From: Thamnaconus septentrionalis
Lineage: Eukaryota; Chordata; Actinopteri; Tetraodontiformes; Monacanthidae
DNA length: 64,000 nt
Assembly: GCA_009823395.1 (NCBI GenBank)
Contig: CM020519.1
Coordinates: 13,698,001 to 13,762,000 of the forward strand
Reading direction: 5' to 3'
This document shows, in pieces, positions 46,141 through 60,533 of the stretch (position 1 is the first letter of the stretch; every line of letters starts with the position of its first letter). Under the pieces are notes generated by a model. That model made no database searches. It was not told where the DNA came from and saw only the letters and a program-made list of their open reading frames with translations. The translations under genes and the position numbers were made by a program.

Positions 46141-49117
46141 TCCTCCTGCTGTTTCTTTTATCTAATTATTTTTCATTTAATTTTCTTCGACTTTCTTCTC
46201 TGTCTTGCATCCTAATTATCATGGTGGTATTTCCCGATAAAACATATTCATAGCAGTGCCACCCCAGGGCCTCAGCCTTTTTATCTGTTCAATCAAAGGT
46301 TGCAGCGCCAACCTTTCACAGCTCTTTATAGTGTTTTGACATTACAAATCCGACATATCGTTTATCAATCAGAAGAGCGTGCAGCACTGTGACCACTTTT
46401 TTTTTTTTTTTTTTTTTATGGATTTTGTTTTAATTAGCTCTCTCCGGGGACTCTCATTGGCTTTTTCATTGCAAAACAGTTGACTTAACATATCCTCTGG
46501 TAACACTGGCCTTGAGTACTGTAAATCATGACGATGCCCTGCATGAAGCTAACGCGTAATTCCCTGTGGTTGTCAACGACGCTCAGGGAGTTTGGTTGGA
46601 GGGTAAAGTGAGACAGCGAGGAGCGGAGGTCTTAATGAAGATGTCATTTTTGGGCAACATTTCTTTTCCTTGAAGCACATCGCCGTGACACAGCAAACCC
46701 GCACACTTTAGGATTAGAAAGGGCTATTCCATTCTGCTGAATGGTTCCCTTCTAGAAAAGAAGAAATTATTCAGGTCCAGTGAGACGTGACCCTCGTGGA
46801 ACAGCGTTAGCTAAGGATTTCACAGGTTAGCAAAGTGCACGCACCTGTGCTTACGCGGCTCACTGTCAGCTTTCGTCGACAACCTTGGGCTAACTTGAGC
46901 ACCGCCGACCACCTATGCCTTGTTCCCAACCAGAAAATAGATAGAGAAAAAAAAATAATTCAACGCAGCTTCAGCAGCAGATGCAATACTAAGAGGCAGG
47001 GTGCAAAAAAAAAAAAGATAATTAAAACAGATGAGTATAAATATGAAAGCGACTGCGGCCTCAGCGGTGGTCTGCATGAGGTCGCGCTGCACAAGGAAGT
47101 TCAAACAGTGAAGGAAATGAATTAGGAAGGGAGGCCGCAAAGACGGGCTTGTAATGTGGGAATCCAGGGGTGGTAAAGCCTTTGCAAAGAAGAACTGGAC
47201 GGGGGAGGACTAATGAAAGAAAAAAAGAGGAGCTGAACATCTGTGAGAGGAACAGGGTAGGCAAATAATACCTGATTAATTATACACTGATGCCGAAGCA
47301 AAGCACTGACCAACTGCTGAACTCCTGCAGGGAGAAACAGAAATACAAACCCCTTTTTCCATTGGTTTTTGCCTTTGATTTCCTCTGTGTGTGTCCCTTT
47401 ATTCTCTTGTTGCATGCTCAATATCTCAATGTCCTTCAACTCCATTCTCACTTTCCTGCCTTTCCTTTTTACAGATGTGCACCATCCTATTTTTCCCCCC
47501 TCTCCTCTCAATCTCCTGGCTTTCTCGCGCTCTTTCATGTTCTTCTTTCGCCCCCCCGCCCCATCCACCGTTGATAAGGTTAATCTGAAGCATTCAGCAC
47601 ACCCTATGCCGCAATCTCCCGTCCACGCTGATATTCACGAGTGCCATAATGCACCAGCAAGTACTAATTCCTTCAAGCCCGCTGAGATTCCCCTTAAAAG
47701 GCTTCATCTACAAAGGCTCTTACTGGGTCTGGTTCTCCCTTGGTAAACACGGCCCGGCTGCATCACAGTCACATCAACCTTGAACGAGCCAGTTGTTGAA
47801 AGATCAAGGTGGAAAGGAAGCAGCTGCTGCATCCTCAATGAGTCCAAGTCCCCGGACACACGAGTTGATCTGAGAGGATTCGGGTGGATATCAGGAAGAT
47901 GGAGGGGAACAAGACCCCAAAGCCCAATAGGTCAATCAAAGGATGATGTGGAGTTAAGGATCGGAATTGTCAAGGACTTCCAGCTGCCAAGTGGAATCAA
48001 TTTTTGTGGGTACAAGCTTGTCAGGACGTAGTCCGCTCAAATCGACGTCTCCACTGTTTCACAAATCAGTGGAAGGGCACCGGTTTCTGAGGCTTTCCCA
48101 GGATGTGTGTTGAGACTTGGCGCTACAGATGTACTACCGACGAACAGCTCAGACTATTATCCAGAAATTTGTGGTCTGGGTCGGATCTTCATGGATGACG
48201 CAGCCATCCAAAAAAAAAAAAAGAACTTTGTGTCGAAACGCAAAGGTAATTCTGGACTTAAAGATCTGCAAATAAAATTGGGATCAAGGTGCACCTACCG
48301 GAGTACGAGCCTTGAATACAAACTAGCCTTCAGACCCCTGGGTTTCCCATGGGCTGTCCAAGCACTGCCTGGAAGAAATAGAAACAGACAGATATAAGGA
48401 GGACTAAAGACATGCTGAGCAGATTGAAGGGGAAATGATATTAAAACAAAAGAAGGGTGAAACGAGTGATAGTAGGATTGGAAAATCTCCCAAAAGTGAC
48501 TGAGAAATATCGGCTGCCAAGGCCACATGTTTGACACGTTGGTCACATTTACCTTTCTGTTCCTTCGTCTGTCGCCCACTCTCTCCTGTCTTTGCTAGTC
48601 ATGTACATCACTTGTCCTGCTCACACGGCCAGAAGCTAGACAACGCCTACCACTTGTCAGACAAATCTTGCATCCTGTTGAGCTGCACAAAGCCAATTCT
48701 TTACACCTTGCACCTTTCTCAAACTGTCACAAATACCTCTCCGCGGACGCATTTTTGCACACAGATCATGGAACATTTCCCCTTGCTACGAATGGACAAA
48801 TGCAGTGGAATATATGACGCATTTTTTTTCCTTATATAACTTTCCCCTTTACTCCACCTTCTTGTTGACATGTGTACCATGTGTTTGTGTTTTGGTCTTT
48901 TTTTAACCACTTTTCCAGCAACAATTTTTAAAAGAAACCCACAGTGTGCTGAATTAAAGGTTGAATTACATCCTTCTGTATTTTTAAAGTGGGAATTATA
49001 AAAAAATGTGAAATCAATGACATGGTAGTCATAGGTCCGGTCTTGAATATTTATATTTGTTTAACCCAGTGAGAGACCTGCATGAGGTTCTTTACTCCTC
49101 CCATCTGGCTAATAAGG
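46141..49117. other. No gene seen
   Basis: T-run 46397-46417, pyrimidine-rich block 47360-47560 and A-runs near 47007 and 48211. The 148-codon minus frame at 47122-47568 is the shadow of that pyrimidine block. The segments 46200-46380 and 46430-46700 look unrepetitive and might include conserved non-coding sequence, which I cannot judge here. Confidence 0.4.
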
Positions 49118-49370
49118 CTGCGTTCAGACTGCAGGCGAATCTGATTCAAATCAGATTCCTTCTCAAATCCGATTTTTAGGGCTGACTGTCCACACTCTTT
49201 TTAGCAAACGTCCAAATGGGATCTGGCTGTGTTCAGACTGGGCCGCATTATTGACCCATCTGACAGGTTGCTGCTGCAACGCCAAATGTGGTTTCAATCA
49301 GTCTTGCAAAAATTGGATTTCATGTGATTTGTGACTGTTCAGACTACAAAAGGTTTTCAATCTGGATGGG
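49118..49370. mobile_element. Diverged 'GCGTTCAGACTG' repeat (possible)
   Basis: ggctgcgttcagactgcagg, then gattcaaatcagattcc, aaatccgattttt, gtgttcagactggg and gactgttcagactac repeat the same words at about 100-bp spacing, as in a known type of fish DNA repeat. Ends are not visible. Weaker echoes occur at 53990-54115. Confidence 0.4.
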
Positions 49371-50589
49371 CTAAAAATTCGGATTTTGGCTGGCTGTTTC
49401 TTTGGCAAGGTAGTTTGGCAGGCCAAAGAAACAGCGACAGTGTATCACCCAGGGCGGTGAATTCACAACCTTCTGGCCTTCTGGCTGTCCTTTCGCTTCC
49501 CCAGCATGTGGACAAGATCTTTGTCACTAATTTGGGGGCAAGGCCGTGGGGATTTTTGAAGACATTCAACACCTGATCACACGCTTCAGGCTTTCACCAA
49601 CACAGCTCTGACAATCCAGTGCTCAGTAAGTAAATAGATTTGCTCCCGAATTAATACAGCCACTGAATAATCTAATTAGAATGCCGTTACTAAAACTGTC
49701 AGATGGTGTTAGGTTTCCCCTCCCGCTTTTCACAGGACAACAGGCTGCGAGCTGCCATGGCACAGCGGGGCAGAGACAGGAGTATTAATGAAAGGCACTT
49801 CAATGAAAAACATTTCATCGGCTCATTGCTCATTCTTTGAAGCGTTCTGAAATCGAACTATTATACCTTATTCGACCCAGGTTGCTGTGTGTAAAACAAT
49901 ATCAAGTTTGTATCGACGTCAAGAATTTCTGAATGCTTAAACTAAAACCGTGAATATTGGCTGAGTCTCAGCTCGTCTGCACTTTGCCTGGGTGTTTGTT
50001 TTGTCAATCGCACAGACTTTGTTGTCTGCTCAATTGCATGCTTGTTTGTGTTTAATTTCCATTTTTATTCTGCTTGCACAGTCAGAAACATTAGTCAGGG
50101 TACATTATGAGCACAAAGACGTCAACAAATAAAAACAACTTTTCCCTCAGTACATACAAATAAAACCGAGCTTATTGGTAAACATAAAAAGGGGGAAAGC
50201 AGAATTCCATTGCACAAAAGAAACAGCAAGCTTTACGGTTTCACTCATAAATGTAGTCCTTGTCCCAGAAAACATAATAGCTGCAGAACAACTACCTGCT
50301 TTGATCTGAATACATTTTAACATAATAATCCAACATATTACAATACACAATAGGCATTATTACTTAAAACCGGTCATAGGACCGTGGAATTGACTCGTTA
50401 CTATTTTACACCTATAGTATTTCATTTCTCCCCCATTAAAGTTGACCTTCTTAATAAACCCTCTCGTAATGACTCTCCTAATGAAGTGCGACTTCGGTCA
50501 GGCCAGAAAGACAGTTTTTAAAGCTCTTTATCCATCAAGATGTCACCCATCTGTAAATTGAGGGGCCATCACATCCAACACCAATTATA
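49371..50589. other. No gene seen
   Basis: Unrepetitive DNA. The stretch 49640-49850 (aattaatacagcc, ataatctaattagaatg, cattgctcattc) has homeodomain-like TAATTA/CTAATTAG words and could be a conserved enhancer, but this is speculation. Confidence 0.4.
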
Positions 50590-50950
50590 CTGTGTTATCA
50601 TGGCCTGTTGTTTTAGTGTTTCCTCTTTCGTTGTAATAGTCTTTTCTCCCCTTGTGCTGTCTGTATTTTACTTCCTGTTCCTGTTTTCCTGCCTTTTTTT
50701 TTTGGTTGACCTGTGTCTCATTGTCAGTCCTGTGTTCCCCTGCCCTCTTGTATAAATAGTCCTTGTCTCCGTTTGCCTGTTCAGTCTCATCTTGGGTGCC
50801 TTATCTGGCCCGTGTATGTTGTAGCTTTGTCCAGATCAGGTTCAGGTCTGTAAGTCAGTTTCAGTTTTGGTTCCTTTTTCAGTATGACTATCCCATTTTG
50901 GTTTTGGCTCCTGGTTACCCATGCGGACCCATTTTTTGAGGTTTGTCAAA
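50590..50950 (+). mobile_element. LTR fragment, same family as 13044-13510
   Basis: A pyrimidine-rich U3 with acttcctgttcctgttttcc is followed by TATAAATAG at 50751-50759, inside a stretch of more than 30 bases identical to the 13170-13203 region. A cattttggttttggctcctg segment follows. No AATAAA signal or CA end is found before the adjoining foldback element at 50956. Confidence 0.6.
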
Positions 50951-50955
50951 ATAAC

Positions 50956-51254
50956 TAAAGTAGAAGGGTTGAGTTAGGGCAACTGGACTTGTTCTTGAGA
51001 TCTTGAAGATCTAATTGAAGTTCTAAAACGGGGGTTGAAGTTCTAAAACGAGGTTGGAGAGTCCCAGTTTCTTTAACCATCAGGAGTTGTGGGTGGAGCT
51101 AACAGCCTTAGCCACGCCCACAACTCCTGGCGATTAAATACCTGGGACTCTGTAACTCCATTTTAGAACTGAAGAAGCCTTTTGGATGAGAGACAAAATG
51201 TCTTCAAGATGTCAAGAACAAGTTCAGTTGCCCTAACTCAACCCTTCTACTTTA
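50956..51254. mobile_element. Palindromic foldback element
   Basis: The outer arms are inverted copies: TAAAGTAGAAGGGTTGAGTT then AGGGCAACTG at the left, CAGTTGCCCTAACTCAACCC then TTCTACTTTA at the right. Pairing continues inward: gttcttgagatcttgaag with cttcaagatgtcaagaac, then gagtcccag with ctgggactc. The core is CAGGAGTTGTGGG against CCCACAACTCCTG around 51080-51130. A 19-bp unit (gttctaaaacg...) is tandemly repeated at about 51019-51051. The single strand could fold along almost its whole 299 bp. The words gaagaagccttttggatgag and gtcttcaagat are common in fish genomes, so this is a member of a repeat family whose class I cannot name. Confidence 0.8.
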
Positions 51255-52717
51255 AGATGACCTGGATGACTGAAAACACTCTCAGACATGTCAAAAATAA
51301 CTACATTTCAATTTCCAACACCTGGAGGTTGTTTGCACTTCCTGTCTGGCCAACATACCCTCCTGTGACACCTGTTCCCTCAGAATTTCTCAGGCAAATG
51401 TTTTTCCTTATCTTATTTTATTTTTATTTATTTATTTTACACAGAAGCACAAAAGATATTTATAGCACAGTTGGGATGTAGTCAGAAATAGATAGACAGA
51501 TAGATAGATAGATAGATGGCGCCTTGAGATTTATGGCTTTTAAAGGTTATCGTCCTATGACTCATGGAGCTCTTGGGTGCTGTCACCCCTCCGGTCTTAA
51601 AAGGTTTGTGGTGCCGCAAAGGTGAGGAGGATTTCTATTCACCATTCCATCAACTCCAAACCCCTTCCAGCCAAAAAAAAAAAAAAAAAAAAAAAAAGCA
51701 AACAAACAAACAAAGGGATTATTCTCTGCCAGAAAGAAAGGAACCTTTGCCTCTGTTTCTTTAACACATGCAAGGAGCCTTCTCAAGGTGACATCCTGCC
51801 TGCATTGAGTCAATTTATTATGCCGTAACAACGGCCGCTATCAAAGTGTCAGAAGCATCATGTTTTCACCCCTGCGACTGAGGTCAGCCATCAACATAAT
51901 GCCCCCGTTCATTAGCGTCCATCAGGCGACGGTCCGTTGCCGGAAACTCCACGGAGGAAGAATGAGTTGTTGATTTAATGTGTGAGCGCCTGTGTCGAAA
52001 GTAGATCATAGCTGTTGAGCTCACTCGCATTTACTCACTCAGTGTGTCAAGGCGGCTCCCATGCATATTTAAAAAGCCTCTGCAGTGGGAGAGACACACT
52101 TATTCATTTTAATGATGATTCATTTAATGAGTCTGTTTTCTGTCATGTAACAGAATGAGATTTGCCAACGAGAAGCCGAGAAGAACGCGGGCAGGTTCTG
52201 GGAGAGAAAGCAAAAAAAAAAAATACATTTCATATCACCAATATAATAATACATTGTGTAATTTGTATTTTCCGTTTATTTTCTAATAATGAGTCTTTTA
52301 CTGGAACTTCGAAATGTAGCCTGTCGTAAACAATATGTAAAATCCACCTATTACTTTTTTGCATTTGTTCCATATGCAAGTCTGGTTGATGAGTGTTTTG
52401 TGTCACAAACAGCTCAGTGATTCCGCTCCAAGGTTAGCGACAACACCTCCCCCAGCCTGCTCACTGAGAACAGCTCGTCATCACCTCATTTTTGTGTCTT
52501 TAAACATGCACGAGTTCCAGCAAAGCGATGGTTTTAGCCGCGAGCCCCAGACATTTCTGTGAAAAGCCTGTGAAGCAGCGAGCAACATGTTATTTTGTTT
52601 TTTTGATCTGTTGAGTTTTCGGGTACTGAATTATGCAAAGCTTCTGCACTGACAGAAAATAAAGATCCGAATGAGGACGTCACACGAGACCTTTAAAATG
52701 TTCATGTTAATTGGCTG

Positions 52718-52719
<2 letters not shown>
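51255..52719. other. No gene seen; simple repeats
   Basis: (GATA)n at 51489-51517, A-run at 51673-51697 followed by (CAAA)n, and an A-run at 52211-52221. No coding feature. Confidence 0.5.

Positions 52720-52748
<29 letters not shown>
52720..52748. repeat. (CA)n microsatellite
   Basis: A perfect CA run of 29 bp, imperfect to about 52764. Confidence 0.95.
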
Positions 52749-52750
<2 letters not shown>

Positions 52751-53108
52751 CACACACATACACATAGAGATACCAACATTTGTGCATGGTTCTTGAACCG
52801 GGTATTTGACACTAGTTAGTAAAGTTTTAGAATGGCTGAGCGATTTACTCAGTTATTGATTACTTCTGCCTTCACACTTCAAGGCGGTGGACCATGAATA
52901 CGCCTTCACTCAGACCCACTGAGATCACCGTCAGATCCAGAAGGTGTGCAAAGTGGTCATGTTCAATCATTAGAATACGTGGAATGTCTTTTTTTTCTAC
53001 TCATCAGTGGGGGTAAGGAAGTTATGACAAAGTTATATGTCTGCGTGTGTGTGAAAGGAAGGTAACTTAAATTAATCTTGTGATGTCTCAATAATTTTCT
53101 TTTCCTGT

Positions 53109-55180
<2,072 letters not shown>

Positions 55181-55265
<85 letters not shown>
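55181..55265. repeat. (AT)n microsatellite, 85 bp
   Basis: One interruption (G at 55193), otherwise perfect. Six frames read through it as Tyr-Ile repeats. Confidence 0.97.
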
Positions 55266-55272
<7 letters not shown>

Positions 55273-56301
55273 CAGCACAAAAGTATTAAAGGCAAAAAAG
55301 GCAATTGTGATTGCTGATGGGGAGAACATCAGCTTTGCTCCGCCCACCGCTACCTCCTCTGCCGTTTAGGGCTATTAGTTCAGAACTAATTGATTCCATG
55401 ATTCCATTGGTCCTGTGCTTACTTGGCTTTCTGTGGCCTTCTTCCTGAGGATCGTCTCGTCACAGCCAGTCTAGCCTGAGGCATTTCTTTTCTTCAGTCA
55501 AGTGTGCTTGAGACCAAGCTAGCGTTTTATGCGCTGAAATCCGAGCCAGGAGACGGCCTATTTATTTATTTTTTTCTTTCCTTGGCACTCTAAAGAAAAA
55601 AAGAGCTGAATCTATCTTTCATCAGTACCTAACACTTCCACCTACCTAATGCCTCCTGACTTCAATGCCTCAATGCCACTCCTCGCTTTTTTTTTGTTCC
55701 CTTTTTTGGAAAGCTGCAAACTAATCTTGAATAACTCGTGATATTTATAAGGCGCGCCGCTTGTCACTCAGATAATGCGGAGGGGGGGAAAAAAAACACT
55801 CATTGCCAATGGAGAGGATGGGGGCTCACATGTCCTCTGCCAGTGGCAAAATAATCACATTAGACTCTTTTCAGCTCTCCACCCACCACCTCATTCTCTG
55901 TCTCCCTAACTGCAATAATTATGTCTCAATGATCCTTCCACAGTCCAATTCCGCATCTCTCTCGCCCTCTCCGCCAAAGTGCCACTCTCAGCCATGGTAA
56001 TTCTCATTAATTATCGCTGCACGCATGTTCCAGTGCCAGCCAGCCTCAGGTGGCAACCTTGGTCAAACCCCTCCGTAAGTGTTGAGGGCTTGAGCAAACA
56101 GGAATCAGGTCAGAGATCTTGGCCCACAATGCAATGCAGCGCAGTTTAACTTCAACTCGGAGAAGGAGGTATGGATTAGCGGTTTGCTCCGACTGATTGC
56201 TGATTGTGCGGAGAAATTGTGATCTTTGAAGCCAAAGACAGCGGCTAATTGCAATTATGGAAGCATTAAGTGGTTTTCATTTTTTTCAATATCTCTGAAG
56301 G
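55266..56301. other. No gene seen
   Basis: Unrepetitive DNA with a small G/A-run near 55780-55796. The stretch 55820-56060 is evenly composed and might be conserved non-coding sequence; this cannot be tested here. Confidence 0.4.
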
Positions 56302-56714
56302 TTAAAAGGTCCAATGTGTAATACTTTACTTGATTTATGACTTTTATATTGGTAAAAGCCGAATATTGTCCCCATAAATACATTAATAAAAGTGTATAAT
56401 CGCAATACAATAAAAGTCATTTGGTTTTCCTACCCATAGAATGGTTCTATATATATTTCTAAGGAAGCATGGTGTAGACAGTCCAGCCCACCTGACAGTG
56501 TGTTCCGTCATTAGGGTGAAGGCCCGTGTCTTTAAATAACCAATCAAAGAAGAAGGTGGACGAGGTATCCAGGTTTAGGTGCGCAGGCCACTGTAGCTCG
56601 CTGGAAAGCTGAGGAGGGGAGGCGAGAGTCAAAGATGCTGCAATCTACAATGTAACCACTTGATGTCACTGTTTCTTCTTCAAAATCGCGAAATATTACA
56701 CACTTAACCTTTAA
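56302..56714. mobile_element. TTAA-type MITE, best-preserved copy
   Basis: TTAA at both edges (56302-56305 and 56711-56714). Terminal inverted repeats are imperfect over about 20 bp: AAGGTCCAATGTGTAATAC at the left, and at the right, inverted, AAAGGTTAAGTGTGTAATAT. The 413-bp body is non-coding. Partial or inverted copies occur at 22281, 33397 and 40703. A TTAA target fits piggyBac-like or Kolobok-like transposases; the family was not confirmed. Confidence 0.85.
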
Positions 56715-59702
56715 AGTATATTTTAGTGCCCACCAAACGAAGAGATAGCTTTAAATATGTCATTCCTGGCGTCTATTTTACACTGAAAACCTGTACACTG
56801 CACCACAAGTAACAACTGCTTTTCATGATGTGTTTATGTATAATACGTAATTCTTTAAAGATATAAATTCAAAACCAATTGTTCTTACAAAGCAGCACTT
56901 TGAAATATTCTTTCGTTTGGAATAGTTTGTTTGTCCTCCAAAAGTGACCCATCTGTTGAAAGTATGGAATCTCTCCACAGGCAAAAAACAAGAGCGAAAT
57001 AAAATGCCTTATGGCCAAAAGTAGCAGATAGTGCCAAGGAAGGGAAAACAGCTTTGGCGGATCAGGAGAGTAAGCCCTCCTGGGAATATGACACCTGTCC
57101 AGATAACAGAGAATCCAATCTGCATCAGCACAACAACATAATCATAATCCTTCACCTTTCTAACCCCCTTTTGGTACACAAGGCAACGTTTCCATTGTCC
57201 TCTTATAAGGCAACATCTCCCAAATATAAGACAAGCCCGAAAAGCCATACTGTCCTTTAAGAACATGATGGGTAATCCAGGAGGGTTGGGCCGTTTTTCA
57301 GTATGTTTATATTATTTGCAGAACATTTTGACATTTTTTTTTCTCCAAAACATACAGTATACCTGACTTACAGTGCTTGCCCAAACCTCCCTGCAGACAC
57401 CAGGAGTGAACTGATAAAAGTTGTAATATCTATTTTCTGCGGGCCAGCAAGACTTTCCAGTTGGGCCATTGCCCATAAACCAGCTGTGGTGAATGAACTA
57501 TCAAGTCAGAGGAGATGTACAAATGTAAAACAGAATGTTTGGTCTTATACACTGCTGCAGATTTCTGCTATTATGCATATTAAAAAAAAAAAAAAACACA
57601 GACAATGTATCGCTTGGAGCGGACAATTTCTTTTGGTACCACGCTGTGTGAGTCTGAGAAGAAGCAACAACTGTTGTGAGCTGAAGGCAATAATAAGCAG
57701 AGTGAAAAACAGAGTAAATGCAATTCAGCCATTTGGATTCAATAATAATAAAGAATTGTGCAAGATGCCTCATAATCACATTTCTTCATGCAAAATGTTT
57801 GTTTTGTTTTTTTTGTAAGATTGTATGTGGTGGTGCGTGGGGGGAGTCAATATTGTGTCCTGGCTTATAATGTAATTTCAAATGCAATATGAAAAAAAAA
57901 AGTTTTAATGAAAAAAAAATCACCATCAACACCACCACCAGTGCATGATTGACAGCAGGATCATTAAGGAAATTATCAGGCGGCGGACGACAAGTGATAA
58001 ACATCGAGCAGAACAAAATGACAGCACGCCCTGTTGGCCAGCACGGAACTGCAAGGCAGTTCCAAAACACCTGGCCGTGTGTGGCTGTAAGACTACCTCC
58101 TGGTGCAGCATGAAGAATCAATAACGCCACAGCAGATTCAGGTTTCACATGGGCACGGGATACATCGGTGGGTGATGGCAGCTGTTCATGAAGGGTTTTG
58201 TTTTTTTTTTTCCTTTTTTACTGTTCTTTAGAAAGTTGCCAGTGGTTGTTTCGCTCAAATTTAAATCTGCAACATTCCCCATCAATCCCAAGTCTTGGGA
58301 GTAACTTGATCTCGGTTAAGGCGGTCATGGCTACGCCAATATTTGAAACTTTAGCCAACAGACAGCAGCCATGTAAACCGCAGACGGTTGTGGTGTTTTC
58401 TCACAGACCTTTTGCTGCCAACATCTTTCAGACAACTACAGACGCCAATCAGGCAGCATGGATGGCGTTGTGTTTGATGGTGTTTTGTTGTTGACTTTAG
58501 TTTTTTCTTGTTTCCTCTCCTTTCAACAGGTAACACTCCTCCTTTTTGAAGGTGCTTCTTTATGCTGGAAGCTATCATACCTGTATGCCTGTGCATGCAT
58601 TCTCTGGGAATACAGTTGCTGAAAGGACGCAAACAACATTGCAGCAGGAACATTGACAGCGCAAAACTAGTCACGGCTTAGTGATCCCTGAAGTGGCCAT
58701 CTCGCACATGGAGGCAATTTAAATGAAGGTTTGACGTAAGCAGGGGGCCAAGACATTAAAGCTAAATCAGGGAACAATTCACAATCACCCATTCAACCTG
58801 CAGAAATGTGTGACCCGCGACGTCGGATCTCAGAAAATTTCATCTTAAATTATGCAAAGTGGCCCTTCGCTGTGCTCAAGGGGCCTTTTCCAAGGGCTAA
58901 AAGCTGAGCATTACCGGTAAAATATGTTTGAGAAAGCATCGCGTTCGGGAGCATTCGAGCAGCCTCTCTTTATTCATCAAGCCCAGAATCACATATGACA
59001 ATGTCACAGTCTGAAAAAAAAAAAAAATCAGGCGGGGTCACCGCGGCGGAGCAGCTCGATATCTCACCATCCACCGTTCCCTACATGCAAACTGAAAGAG
59101 GGCATACAATGCAGAGATAAGCAAGCGGCACGAATGGATGCGAATTTGCATAAAACTCTCTTTAAGAGATGTAATCAATCAGAAGTGAATGCGTCGGCGG
59201 GAAAAGAAGAAAAAAAACGTGCGAATGAGCAAACACGACGGGGCCGCGGAGAAGTAAATTATCCGTTTAGGTTTTTGGACAGCGGCGATAATCACCTCTT
59301 GTTCTCAGACAAAAGAAGGGCCGACGTCAATGCCGTAAACCCCCCATTATGAGCAGCCGCATGAATCTGGCTGCTTTGTTGTGACTACCTGTAGTGCTGG
59401 CAGCTGTTGATTAATATCAGCCCGCCAGCGGGGACAAGATGCACTTATACCAGCTCCCTGCAGAAGAGAGCCTGACCTTAAACAAATGAACGTACACGCA
59501 GATATAATCTGCCTGTATACCTGGGGGACGTACGACCACAGATGCTCATGAAATTATTTCATAGCTATCTGTTTTCTATCTTTTACCCTTTGAAATCACG
59601 TTTTATTTGTGTTGTTTTGTGTGTTAGACAGAGAAATATTTCAATTTTGAAGGGAAAAATATTTAGGGATTTCAATTAATGATGATCGAAACGTGATATC
59701 AC
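56715..59702. other. No gene defended
   Basis: Contains the longest open frame of the window, 171 codons at 57303-57818 plus. It is A/T-rich, includes a lysine run from a 14-bp A-run near 57581, and shows no known motif, so I do not call it a gene. T- and A-runs near 58200 and 59014. Confidence 0.45.
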
Positions 59703-60302
59703 CAGTTTTGCCGAGTAATCTATTACTGAGTAATCAACTACTGTAATTAAGCTACTTTTTTAGTAACGGAGTAATGTAACAGGACTACTGTAGCAAATAT
59801 AAATCATAGTTACTTTATCAAGTAACGATTCCATTACTTTTCTCAAATATTTTGCAAGCTAAAAATATCTTATTATCCACGAAATGTCTGAAACTCAGAA
59901 AACAACCGAAAACAACTGTGATGTCGCAGATTGATGATGCAGCCATGCATGCAACGTCATTGATATGCGACGACGCACCAAAACAAGCATGGCGGCGGCA
60001 AAAGAAAAACCAGCGATTGCGTTTGATAGCTGGAAATACAGACATTGCTTTGAGTTCATCTCGTCGAAATCAAAGAATATTGCGCTTCGTTGTACGTTAT
60101 TGTGCAGGAAACAAGACGTTCTCAACTGTTACTTTATCTTTTTTTAACTACAGTAATTAGTAATTGACTACTTATGAAACAGTAGTTAAAGTAGTAAAGT
60201 AAATTACTTCTTTAACAAAGTGGTTAAAGAAGTAATTAGATTACTTTTTAAAGGAGTAATCAGTAGTTTAACTACTTTTATGGAGTAATCCCAACAACAC
60301 TG
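59703..60302 (+). mobile_element. hAT deletion derivative with broken BED-finger coding segment
   Basis: The right end is gggattactcc inverted, finishing ...CCCAACAACACTG at 60302 (inverse CAGTGTTGTTGGG). The left end is CAGTTTTGCCGAGTAATC at 59703. Subterminal 'agtaat' and 'aagtagtta' words are typical of this fish hAT group. Flanks gatatcac (59695-59702) and gatataat (60303-60310) agree at 6 of 8 bases, fitting an old 8-bp target duplication. The element keeps the start of a transposase gene and then jumps into its far subterminal region, so it is an internal-deletion (non-autonomous) form. Confidence 0.75.
59989..60135 (+). pseudogene. hAT transposase N-terminus (BED finger), frameshifted and truncated
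   Basis: From ATG 59989-59991 the frame reads MAAAKEKPAIAFDSWKYRHC, then FEFISSKSKNIALRCTL. The SWKYRH...RCTLC arrangement is the start of a BED-type zinc finger of hAT transposases. One extra T near 60099-60102 shifts the frame; downstream the other frame restores CAGNKTFSTV. The histidine half of the finger and the whole catalytic domain are deleted. It is a fossil and not a host gene. Confidence 0.7.
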
Positions 60303-60502
60303 GATATAATTAAGAAGAATAATCCAAAGCCTCTTTGTTCTTTGTATGACTAATATTCTGGGTTATCTCATGGATTGTACAGGTAAGGCAAAAATAAGTG
60401 TCAGCTTCAGGCTACTTCTTTTTGTGAGATAATATATTGTAAGTTTTTTTGTCAGTTGATTGCACGCAATTTTCATATTGTACATTGCAACAGAAAATAA
60501 AC
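60303..60502. other. Short gap without recognised feature
   Basis: The last part (attgtacattgcaacagaaaataaact at about 60477-60502) looks like a retroposon 3' end leading into the ATTC repeat. Confidence 0.4.
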
Positions 60503-60533
60503 TATTCATTCATTCATACATTCATTCATTCAT
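60503..60533. repeat. (ATTC)n repeat
   Basis: About seven imperfect ATTC units. Such tails follow fish SINE/LINE insertions, but no body is recognised upstream. Confidence 0.8.

Noticed and set aside
47122..47568. 148-codon minus-strand open frame
   Set aside because: It is the complement of a pyrimidine-rich stretch; the residues reflect nucleotide bias and no family is recognised.
57303..57818. 171-codon open frame, the longest in the window
   Set aside because: A/T-rich composition, a lysine run from an A-tract, no recognisable motif and no splice or promoter context.
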